Shown one piece after another: positions 22,550-31,410 of a stretch of 64,000 nt of DNA (positions are counted from its first letter, which is position 1; every line of letters starts with the position of its first letter). The DNA comes from Tricholoma matsutake. Lineage: Eukaryota > Basidiomycota > Agaricomycetes > Agaricales > Tricholomataceae. A program made the position numbers and the translations under genes. The stretch is from the NCBI GenBank assembly GCA_026075535.2, contig AP026547.1, positions 10,664,001 through 10,728,000 on the forward strand, given 5' to 3'. The notes beneath the pieces were generated by a model. The model made no database searches and was not told the DNA's origin. It worked only from the letters and a program-made list of their open reading frames with translations.

Positions 22550-22745
22550 TTGATGAACCAATTCCAATGGTACTAACCTCAATGAAATTCCAACACAATG
22601 GACTTACATCAATGGAACCATCTTCTCCCGATGTACCTACCCTGATGGTTCAATCCTGACATTCTTACCCTGATGGACCAATCATGATCTACTCACCGAG
22701 ATGGTTCAATCCTGATGTACTCACCCCGATGGTTCAATACAGCCA
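22550..22745. repeat. 28-bp tandem repeat
   Basis: Consensus GATGGTTCAATCCTGATGTACTCACCCC, three well-preserved units at about 22653-22736 and more diverged ones on the left (GATGAACCAATTCCAATGGTAC). No coding role is seen. 22372-22549, just before it, is AT-rich and shows nothing recognisable. Confidence 0.65.
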
Positions 22746-22859
22746 CAAGTAGAGGACAAATAAATATTCAAGGTCTACTATGAATCTATGATGCTGATAT
22801 GTAATATGGGCATTTGCTACCATGTAGTCTCTTGGAAGGCTAAGATGTAGCAATGGTAA

Positions 22860-23335
22860 GAGCCTCATCTCATTGTCTAATACACTGCTAACATGACCTA
22901 CATGGGCCTACCATAACATTCATAGTCTACTGCTTCAATATGTCCTATAGGCCCACCCATCAGCCATGGTCTGCTTCAATGCTAACATATCACATAGGCC
23001 CACCCATTATACATGATCCATACCAGTCCCAAAATTACACTTGGGCCCACCCCATCATCCATGGTCTACTGCTAAGTCCTCATGTCCTATAAGCCCACCC
23101 ATCATCTATGGTCTATTCCAATACTAACATATCCCATGGGCCCACCCATCACATGTGATATAAAGCTCTACTCATTTCACCCATGAGCCCATTCTATTTA
23201 AATGAACTTATACCTGCCAGATGAACCCACACATCTTCTATGGTCTATTACAGTCTATGGGCCCACATTAGCTGGACCATTAAATACGGCCTAAAGCCAC
23301 CATTAGTTAGTCCATATATAATGGTCTAAAGTCAC
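22860..23335 (-). repeat. Right arm of the long inverted repeat with subterminal units
   Basis: The reverse complement aligns with 1921-2260 (outer end TTTAGACCATTATATATGG, then ACTAACTAATGGTGGCTTTA, AATGGTCCAGCTAAT and GGGCCCATAG). Inwards it carries about six units of roughly 55-65 bp with core AGGCCCACCCATCATCYATG and GGTCTACTGCAATACTAACA. The arm is longer than the left one because it has more tandem units. The DIRS-like gag region starts right outside it. Confidence 0.65.
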
Positions 23336-23420
23336 TGAGAGTTGTGAGTCAGATGAACATGCCCAGCTGAATCAATACAGGCACACTGTCTTCCCAGCCC
23401 AGGCATCAGCAGCAGGTCCT

Positions 23421-24599
23421 TTGGCGGCTCATCCAGTGGTGAATGTGGAGCTTGTTGCTGCAATAGTGGCTGCATTGGGCAGGGGTGGGGTAGTACCAGT
23501 GGTGGGCACTAATGACCCACTTCAGCTGGGCGAGGGTGGGACAGAACCAGCGACAGGCAGCAATGATCCACTTCAGCTGGATGAATATTTCTCTATGACA
23601 ATTACGAATGCTACAAGTGACCTCCCTATCTCCATGATCAAGGAGTTGAGGAGTGGGTTCAAGAATTACATCCCACTGTCACTGTGCATGGACAAGGCCT
23701 GTTCGACTGCTACTTGAACTACAGATCCCTTCATTGTGGAGATGGGATGGAATGAAAGGGGGGAGCTCAAGGTGACACAGAAGGCTTTGATGCCTGCAAG
23801 GGATTACTATCTAACGATGGATGATTTCACGGAGATCCAGGAGAACTTTGTTCAGGGGATGCATAGACATCTGGTGTTGGGTGATGAAAGTGAGGCCAAC
23901 AGTTGGAAGGTGGCACAACATGCAGCCATGTTCTCAGATTTCTTCAGTACGATAGCAGCATGGCCCAACTTCACACTCAACTGGTCTTCATACAGGGGCT
24001 ACATCATTGAGACCTACACTTCTTGGGTTGGTCAGAGGAACAATTCATATGGGCTGATATTCAACGAGAGCATTTTCCACCAGTACAAAATGAAGTATCT
24101 GATACCATCTATGCTCGAGCACTTGAAGCAACAGGTGGGTGGCTCATTTGGTCCAAAAGCAGGCGGTGGCCAGGTGGGAGGCAGCAGTTTTACAGGGAAC
24201 AGCAGTTCAGCAAGGGGTGTTAGCTTAACGGGTGGCAGTAGTTATTCCAGTGGGCAAGGTAGGGGGCATGGGGCTTACACTGGAACCCAGGTCAACTCCT
24301 TTTGGGGAGGAGGCCACCAGCAGTTTTTTCCACCTTCCTTTCACACCCACCAGACTTCTTCCGCAATCAAATGTTTTCTCTGTGCTGGACCCCATGCCTA
24401 TAGAGAACACCAAGGTAGCGCAAAGCGATTGGTCCTTGGTGAGCATGGAAAATGGGTTGACAAGGCCTTGGGCAACCAAATTGTCTGTATCACTTTCAAC
24501 ATCAGTCCATCTGGCTGCAGGCAACCCACCTGTAGCTTCAGCCACTCTTGCTCCTTGTGTGGGGGCCTCTCGTATGGGTCTGACAAATGCAGTGTCTGA
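23421..24599 (+). pseudogene. DIRS-like retroelement, gag-like ORF
   Basis: One frame runs from upstream of 23421 to the TGA at 24597-24599, broken by a TGA at 23715-23717. There is no ATG near the left end, so the true start is unclear. The middle is a gag-like helical domain (WKVAQHAAMFSDFFSTIAAW...LNWSSYRGYIIETYTSWVG). A Gly/Ser/Gln-rich linker leads to a cysteine/histidine-rich C-terminus (KCFLCAGPHAYREH...CITFNISPSGCRQPTC...CSLCGG) suited to nucleic-acid binding. The RT frame overlaps its 3-prime end by about 370 bp in another phase, as DIRS elements often show. Confidence 0.6.
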
Positions 24600-26311
24600 T
24601 GACATCTTCCCAATTATCACAAAACTCAAACCAGATGCATGGGATCATGCTCTCACGGATGCGGGCATCATGGAGGAGTTTCAGGATATTCCAGTCGGCC
24701 TCTGGGAAGGTTTCCACTGTGGCCTAGAAAAAATTTTGTTGTCATGCACGTCCATCCCACCAAATCATTACACGTTGGAAGAAGATGAAGAATTTGTGAT
24801 AGCGAAGTACACTGAAGAAATTGAGCTTGGTAGATTATTGCAGGGTTACGAGCCAGATATGCTTTTCTCTTTAATTGGACATTTTCACACAGTGCCTCTT
24901 GCAGTTATCAACCAGAGCAACGGTAAATGCCATGTCATTGTAAACCACTGTTATCCAAAAAATACACGCTGCATTGATCTTGAGGCTCCCTTGTCCGACA
25001 CGGTTAACAAAACTATTATTGATCCCATGACAACCTCTATTAACACAATTATCGACTCTATGAAATTCCAGTGCACTTGGGGATCTTTTTTCTGAATGTT
25101 ACCTTTTGGTGGCTGACGTGCCTGAAGGAACCCAGGTGGCCATGTTTGGTGTTGATGCCGCATTCTGGAACATCCCCACTCATCCTTCAGCACACTGTTT
25201 CCTGGCCATAATGATGAAAGGGTTGATCCATCTTGACCACATATTGAATTTTGGAGCATTGCCATCACCTGGAACTTTTGGCCGAGTTGCAGACACCATG
25301 GTCTGAATACTCACCAGTCGGGGCATTGAAGCAGTCCTTAAATGGGTGGACAACTTTATCTTCTTATGCTACCCATCTCATCGCCTACCTGATGGATCTT
25401 TTCAATATTCGTATGTGTCTGACCTTGTCTGGGGGATTGCTGAAGAGCTGGGGTCGCCATGGGCGCCTGAAAAATTCATCGACTTTGCAATGGCTTTCAT
25501 GTATATTGGTTTTTGGTGGGACCTGGAGGTGAAGAAGGTGGAGCTACCTGAGAAGAAGAAAGTGAAATACCTGGAGTGAATAGCTGACTGGACACGAGGG
25601 TCAGTTCATAGTGCAAAAGCAGCGGAGAAGGTGATAGGCACACTGAACCATGTCTGCTTGGTCGTTCCAGAGGGGCATTCAAGGATGGTCTCACTCTATA
25701 AGTTTTGGGGCAGCTTCAGAGCAGGGAAATCTTGGGAGGTGAAGCATAAGCTTGCAGCATTGGCAGTGGAAGATATGGACTGGTGGAGGCAACACTTGCA
25801 GGATGACTTTGTAGGGATGAAGATGATCTGCCCCCCAGAATTATTGGAGATGAAGCTCTTTGTGGATGCATCAACTGGGTGGGGCATCACATTGGTTATT
25901 GATAGCAGATGGTTGGCATGGCAATTCAAGGAGGGATGGAACTTGGAGGGGCAGGAGATTGGTTGGGGTGAGATGGTAGCAGTGGAACTGGCAGTTCGAA
26001 CACTGGTTACCACAAATTTCTCTGATGTGCATATCATTATATGATCTGATAACCAAGGGGTGGTGGGCACATTGAAGGTGGGCAGATCACGAGGTCCCCA
26101 GCAGAACACCATTTTATGCAACATTGTCAAGCTCATTCAGGAGCATGACCTTTGGATCTCAGCAATCTGGATACCCACATCGGAGAACCCTGTGGATGAC
26201 CCGTCGAGAGGGGTGTTGGCTAATAAGAAAGTGTTATATGCATTTCCCCCTAAGATGCCATTCCATTTAGCAAGATTTGTACATAATGCAGTAGATTACC
26301 ATGATCAATGA
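24232..26311 (+). pseudogene. DIRS-like reverse transcriptase / RNase H ORF, decayed
   Basis: The frame from 24232 reaches 25095 (KLKPDAWDHAL, EEDEEFVIAKYTEEIELGRL, HVIVNHCYPKN). It then shifts by one base in a T-run near 25090 and continues to 26311. RT motif A is FGVDAAFWNIP, motif B GALPSPGTFGR, and motif C reads KWVDNFIF where VDD is expected: the second catalytic Asp has become Asn at 25352-25354. RNase H follows as LFVDASTGWG, GEMVAVELAVRTL and SDNQGVVG, ending NPVDDPSRG. In-frame TGA codons lie at 25304-25306, 25577-25579 and 26042-26044, the last directly before SDNQG where the family has Arg. The element copies via RNA but this copy cannot. Confidence 0.75.
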
Positions 26312-26589
26312 CTGGTTTGAGTATATTGACATAGGGCAGATGCAGACTGTTTCTATTTCAACCACCACAATCACCAAACACCATCACAATGCCTCCCATC
26401 AGGACTTCCCACTTCATCTCGCAGACTAGGAGCAGCCTTTCTCAGGTGGCCCAGCAGCATGGCAGGCAGTTAGCACACCACTACAGTCGACCACAACCCT
26501 ACACATCACAGATCCTGGTGCCACACACAAATCTACCACACTTTCCCCTGACAATACCACTGGCACTGCAATGACTGGCGAAAGAAGTC

Positions 26590-27571
26590 AAAAATGCTGC
26601 AGTAAGTGGTTCAACATGCAGAAAGGACGCTGGCAGGCTGCATGAGTTTCTGGCTTTCTGTGGTGGCTTGGGAATAAACCATGGGAATGCACTTCCTGCC
26701 CAGGAGGACCTTCTAATCGCTTGGGCTGCATCTTATGCAGGACGATTTGCGGGGAAGACAGTGGGTGCAAAGATCTCAGCTATCAAGAAGGAGCACAAGA
26801 GGCAAGGACTACTTTGGCAGGGAGGAGCTCAGTTGCATCAGACCATTAAAGGTGTCGAGGAACTCAGGCCAGCTTCATCTTTCTGTCCCAAGAGGGCTCC
26901 AGTTACCATCTCGATGCTCATGGATCTCAATGAGGTGCTCAGCAGGATGTCTGGTCTCGACATCTGTGTTCGAGCAGTATGCCTTCTATCATTCTTCACC
27001 CAGGTACACAGTGGTGAATTACTACCCCCTACACAAAAGCTAGAGAAGTTTGACCCCCATTGACATGCTACTTTCTCCCACATTGCAGAATCTGACGCAC
27101 AGAATGGCACATGCAACCTTCATCTTCCATGGTCGAAAACCCAAGAAGCTCATGGAGATGAATGTATGGATCCCATGTCAGGAGGCTCCACTGGACCCCA
27201 TCCACACTATTCACAAGCACTACATCAAAAACAAGCTAGAGATGAATCATCCCATTGCAGCATACCTGGATACACATGGTGCACTGGTCATGCTCACAAG
27301 ATCCATATTCATCCATCACATCAATCAAATTCTTCGAGCGACAAACAAGTGTTATCCTTGTGTCATGGGTCATTGCTTCCATATTGGAGGCACCACATTT
27401 TACTTGGTCTTGGGAGTGCCGCCCAATGTGGTGAAGACATTCGGCTGCTGGCGATCTCAGGCTTTCCTGGAATACTGGCGCTGACTGGACTACCTGGGAG
27501 CCATTCACATCGAAGGGCTACCACTAAACCCCCATGCTCAGCAGCAGCAGAGAAGCCTTCCCAAGGCTTGA
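26590..27571 (+). pseudogene. DIRS-like tyrosine recombinase, decayed
   Basis: The N-terminal core-binding part is LHEFLAFCGGLGINHGNALP and WAASYAGRFAGKTVGAKISAI. The catalytic domain has CVRAVCLLSFFTQVHSGELL (first Arg expected in the RSGE position, here HSGE), then GHCFHIGGTTFY, where the HxxR arginine is His (27380-27382), and the terminal LEYWR with its tyrosine. A frame change lies between 27063 and 27130, TGA codons at 27061-27063 and at 27482-27484. Tyrosine recombinases replace the integrase in DIRS elements. Position, orientation and degree of decay tie this ORF to the preceding RT. Confidence 0.7.
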
Positions 27572-27589
27572 TTCACAGCTTCGGGTGAG

Positions 27590-29320
27590 TCTTCATCACA
27601 ACTACGATGCGCCTTTGGGCTTGCTTCGCAATTCGGGTTCCCATAGTCATTCCTCAGCTCACCCCTGGCTCGGTAGGATTGAATCTGGTTTTTCTAGTCA
27701 GTAGGTGGAATCACAGATTCCATTTCTCGGATTCCAGCCTGTCGCATCCGCCCCCAGATTGTTTAGTATGTGGACTTAGAATAGATTGGTAACACTCTTG
27801 CATACCTGATGTACCAGACAATTCTACCAATTGCAAAACTTAAGGCATGGCTTGAGCAGCTCTGGAGCTGGGAGCTCCCCCAGCAAACTAGCGGCTCGGC
27901 TCAGTGGCTCACAGCTCCGAGCTGCAACACTAGCAGCACCACCTGCACGCCGTAACGCTTTACGGTCATATACAGTCCTCGCAGGACTATTTTTCTGCAT
28001 TATGGTATTTTACTCCTATTCACATAGTGTAATGTTTCTGTATGGTAAAACAACCCCTTTTCCCGGGGTTTCCTCTTAATTTCCTCCTGTTGTCTCGCTC
28101 TACACTCGTGTAAGCTTTTCAAGTTCTCCCTCCGTCCCACCCTTAGTCTGGTGGTGTACCGTGACGATACCAATATTATTCAGCTGTTAAGGCTGACCCT
28201 AAGGGTCGCCGAACGGCTTCTTTCTCCCTACTTTCGCCCACATTGTAAACCTCCGCACATTGGACGAAAGAGGAAGGTAGTACTGCACATGTTGATCAAT
28301 GATCTGACGAAAGAGGAAGTCGCACGGCCGAAAGCGGATGGTCACGAGCCTAGCCAAATGATGGTTTCCAATTTGATTCAAATTTGATTGTGCCCAATCG
28401 GGACCTGGAAGAGGCACATAATTGTTACACTACTGTACGCTTGCACGTTAGCCGCAAAGAATTTCTGCAGTTATTCGTTTACTCATAGCATTTATATGAT
28501 ACGACATTCCAAATATATTCTGTGCAGAAATCAGCTTTTTGGGAGGGGCATTCATACATTCATATTCAAAAGCTTCGACGACTCGGAAACCCGAATTGCC
28601 GCAGAAATTTGGATTGGGAGGTAAACACGAGGAAACATGGCACATACCCTGTTTAATAGTATTTCTACCGGGAGCGAGATTTTGAGGACGATGATTGCTT
28701 TGCGGTTTTTTGCCATGTACAGATAAAAATTGCCCCTGTGGTAGGCCTGAGGCAAAATCCGGATAAAATGCCATGAAACAACTTCATCCGCATGAAAATT
28801 TCAGGATCAGGCATTTTGGGGCGTTGCGGGGGGTGGATATCCATGAATTTTGGGAACACCGATATATCGCCCTAGTACTTGACCGCTACCAATAGTGCAG
28901 TGACTACAAGGCGGGCTGGGTAGACCGTAGATTAGATGATGTCCCTGTCCAATCTTAACTGAGTAGCATAAACTACCCTTCCAGCGCATTAATCCAACAT
29001 TGCCTAGCATATTATTATTCTGAAATTTATAAACTGTTTTTCGGAAATAGTTTTTACAAGTGACTGCATGCCTGTCCAACCTTCTAGCACGTTGATCCAA
29101 TATTGCCTACTAGTAGCATATTATGATGCGGGACACCGATTGGACACCGATATATCGCCTTAGTACTTGACCGCTACCAATAGTGCAGTGACTACAAGTC
29201 GGACTGTGTAGACCGTAGATTATTAAAGCTTCGTTCTCAAATTTCAATATTGAGAACTTGTTGTCTTAGCGGAGCTTTCAAGAATGCGTATGGCCATATC
29301 AACTTGCCGGGCTGGTACGT
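27590..29320. other. CpG-retaining unique region with a ~286-bp tandem duplication
   Basis: No convincing gene is seen. Composition differs from the flanks: CpG is common (for example CCGTAACGCTTTACGGTC near 27950). A direct repeat of about 86 bp, beginning GGACACCGATATATCGCC, lies at 28855-28940 and again at 29141-29226. The sequence between, with GTCCAA and GCATATTAT phrases, is partly repeated too, so the spacing (286 bp) suggests an old tandem duplication. Short open frames here start at non-ATG codons and were not taken as genes. Confidence 0.4.
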
Positions 29321-29327
29321 ATTGGAG

Positions 29328-29337
29328 TATAAATATA
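29328..29337 (+). promoter_or_regulatory. TATA-like box upstream of the secreted protein gene
   Basis: TATAAATATA, about 200 bp before the ATG at 29538. The distance implies a 5-prime UTR of about 170 bp if used. Confidence 0.4.
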
Positions 29338-29537
29338 CAGCATCGACACGATATTCCTGAGAGCAGAAGCTGCATTCTTCAAGTTCTTGATCACCCCGGC
29401 AGCACAACTCGTCTCTCCAGAGAGCTTCACAGTGTAGTTTCTCCGCCTTCTGATCATAGTGTGTACCTCCTTCCAAAGGGTTCCACCCTTCTCGCTAACC
29501 TGTTTATGGTTGTAAGATCCAATTTGATTTTGAAGCC

Positions 29538-29948
29538 ATGAAAGTAGCCAAATCCCTCCTGTTTTGCGCCTCTATCGCTCTCACCACTGTCCCTTTCGTT
29601 GTCGGGAGTTTTACAATATTCAAGACACAATCGGCTGTGCTCCCGTACACCATAGCAGTTGGTGACAATGTGGTATCCCAGCTATGCCAAATTACCAACT
29701 ATTACAATGATCCCAATGTCTCGCTAGTCGAGGGCGATGTCATAATTGGTACCCTTGTCCGTGTCAAATCGCCAGTTTGCGGTCAGAACGTTCAGCTCAA
29801 CATTTACAAGAGAGATCAGACATCTTGGGATGTATATGTGAATGGTGGGAACGGCAATAAGTTAGGGACATGTAGTGCCGGTTTAGGTGTCACTTATTGC
29901 CCGGGAGCGGAGTGGACGACTCTACTGCACTGCAGCGGATTTTGCTAG
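29538..29948 (+). CDS. Small secreted cysteine-rich protein (136 aa)
   Basis: An uninterrupted single-exon frame starts ATGAAAGTAGCC and ends TGC TAG. The N-terminus MKVAKSLLFCASIALTTVPF is a clear signal peptide (Lys near the start, hydrophobic core), with likely cleavage after VVG at residues 22-23. The mature part of about 113 residues has six cysteines (50, 81, 112, 121, 132, 136), compatible with three disulfides. The last four cluster in the C-terminal quarter (GTCSAG, TYCPG, LHCSGFC). No enzyme domain is seen. The features fit a fungal small secreted, effector-like protein, but this is inference. A TATA-like box lies upstream and AATAAA downstream. Unlike its neighbours the gene has no nonsense codon and keeps CpGs. 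Confidence 0.8.
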   Translation: MKVAKSLLFCASIALTTVPFVVGSFTIFKTQSAVLPYTIAVGDNVVSQLCQITNYYNDPNVSLVEGDVIIGTLVRVKSPVCGQNVQLNIYKRDQTSWDVYVNGGNGNKLGTCSAGLGVTYCPGAEWTTLLHCSGFC

Positions 29949-30033
29949 TTCACATAGTAGTATTGTGTTTGTCACTCAGTGAAGTACTATGTTCGTTGTT
30001 ATTGTCTTATTGGAAAAACAAAATTCATGTTTG

Positions 30034-30039
30034 AATAAA
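30034..30039 (+). terminator. Poly(A) signal candidate
   Basis: AATAAA about 85 bp after the stop codon of the secreted protein gene, in an AT-rich context. Fungal poly(A) signals are loose, so this is supportive only. Confidence 0.35.
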
Positions 30040-30205
30040 TTTCGTATTCAACCCCCTCGACAAACAACAATCGATGCCAGAGGACCACCTGTAGCTACCA
30101 CTGGCAGCAGGCAGAGTGATGCATAATGTATTGTAATTACAAGTAAAAGGTGATGCAAAAACCATTGTTGTTACAATGCTTGTACAATGCCCCCAATTTA
30201 ATACA

Positions 30206-30646
30206 CTACGGTATGCATACAATGATTACAATACACCTTAAACCCATTGCCTCATTACGAGTCCTCGTAACCTCGGACTCGTCTTCATAACCCAGTAATT
30301 TGCCATCAAAGTCGGTTAAGACAGGCTGCATCTCGACAGCGGAAGGTCGGAGTTCGAAGTTCAAACAAGACAAGTTATACATTCTAAAGTCAGTCGTACA
30401 GGTTGAAAGTCGGCGGAACTTCCCGATACCCAGATTTGAACCAAAAAGGAAAGCTTTCCCACGCATCAACATTGATGTTCTAAAACATCGGTACACTACG
30501 CTTGCACTAGTCTCCAGTAGCTGACCTAATATATCAGATGATAAGTCGATCTGATTGATATAAGGTCTGCTCCAACTTAAGAGTGGCATAGTGAGGGGGT
30601 CCCATTGGTTGCCATCGGCCGAAATCACACAGGAAACATATCTCAC
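30206..30646 (-). CDS. Unrecognised open frame (about 146 codons)
   Basis: The frame is open from about 30660 to TAG at 30206-30208, with CpG-rich, unbiased codon use. It contains SADGNQWDPLTMPLLSWSRP and YEDESEVTRTRNEA. No ATG precedes the conserved-looking start region, so it would need an upstream exon or an internal ATG. No family is recognised. It could be a terminal exon of a host gene or chance. It ends about 250 bp from the end of the secreted protein gene, convergently. Confidence 0.25.
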   Translation of the reverse strand: MRYVSCVISADGNQWDPLTMPLLSWSRPYINQIDLSSDILGQLLETSASVVYRCFRTSMLMRGKAFLFGSNLGIGKFRRLSTCTTDFRMYNLSCLNFELRPSAVEMQPVLTDFDGKLLGYEDESEVTRTRNEAMGLRCIVIIVCIP

Positions 30647-30735
30647 ATGAGGTCGTAATTGTTTTGATCAGTAGATTACTAGATAAGATCAATAAAATAT
30701 TGAGCAAGATTCAGCTGAGGAGGGGCTCGTCAAGC

Positions 30736-31072
30736 ATGGAGACACCTTGTAGACCAGCACTGAACACAGATATTCCTCCTAGTACCACTAGAAAACACCA
30801 GCCATGCAGTCCTGCACAAAAATTGAAAGAAATCCTCAATTGCATCAAAGCTGCTAACTGGACACTATCTGAATTCTTCTATTATCTTTTCTGATTGGAA
30901 GGTGAAGACTCACAGCCTATAGTTCGAGAGAGTCAGCACAAGCAAATGGTCACTGGGATGTTAAATGGCACCTCAAAACCCTTGTTTGGTGTTATAATCA
31001 ACCTCATACACTGAAATGCAGGGCATGTGGACTACAGGAAAGATCATGAGACAAGCTTGGATAGAGTGTTTC
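30736..31072 (+). pseudogene. DUF6589 gene, 5-prime part, cut by a copia insertion
   Basis: The frame starts ATG at 30736 (METPCRPALN) and encodes QKLKEILNCIKAANWTLSEF, which resembles the N-terminus of agaricomycete DUF6589 proteins. TGA codons occur at 30892-30894 and 31012-31014. The frame runs to GTTTC at 31068-31072, the left target duplication. If the copia element and one GTTTC copy are taken out, it continues in the same frame at 36833, so the insertion hit a gene already carrying the stops or decaying since. Confidence 0.6.
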
Positions 31073-31378
31073 TGTTGGAGCAGACTATATACGCTGCACA
31101 GGGGAAGAGACTACACGTTCCTTACAACCTACCTGGGGTTTAGTTAGACTTACAGCTAGGGTTAGCAGAGGTAAGAACACTGTATTCCTACTACGGTACA
31201 GGTTCTCTTTATATACATAAATATAAAGGGTGTCACATGACTCGGGAATGTGTTTACCACATGTATGCGTAGTAAGCGCAGTAACATGTGTATGCTGCAT
31301 GTATTGTCTCATGTATACATGCGTATGCTGCATGTAATGCCTCATGTATGCAGCACGCATCAGGGATTATTTTCAACA
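31073..31378 (-). repeat. 3-prime LTR of the copia element
   Basis: 306 bp, the downstream LTR on the element strand. It contains a TATA box (TATATAAAG on the minus strand near 31205-31220) and several GCATACATG-like internal repeats. An open frame of 91 codons inside is an artefact present in both LTRs. Confidence 0.95.
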
Positions 31379-31387
31379 CCCCCCCTC
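31379..31387 (-). other. Polypurine tract of the copia element
   Basis: GAGGGGGGG on the element strand directly abutting the 3-prime LTR. This is the expected primer site for plus-strand DNA synthesis. Confidence 0.85.
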
Positions 31388-31410
31388 AAACTGTACAGCG
31401 CTCTAAGCAG

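Noticed and set aside
28151..28774. Short frames in the CpG-rich island
   Set aside because: Starts are non-ATG or lack any splice or domain support, and lengths are within chance expectation.
29237..29476. Minus-strand frame of 79 codons upstream of the secreted protein gene
   Set aside because: Begins with TTG, overlaps the TATA box and leader of the secreted protein gene, and has no recognisable feature.
31085..31360. 91-codon minus-strand frame, repeated identically at 36534-36809
   Set aside because: It lies inside the LTRs and is identical only because the LTRs are. No coding evidence.
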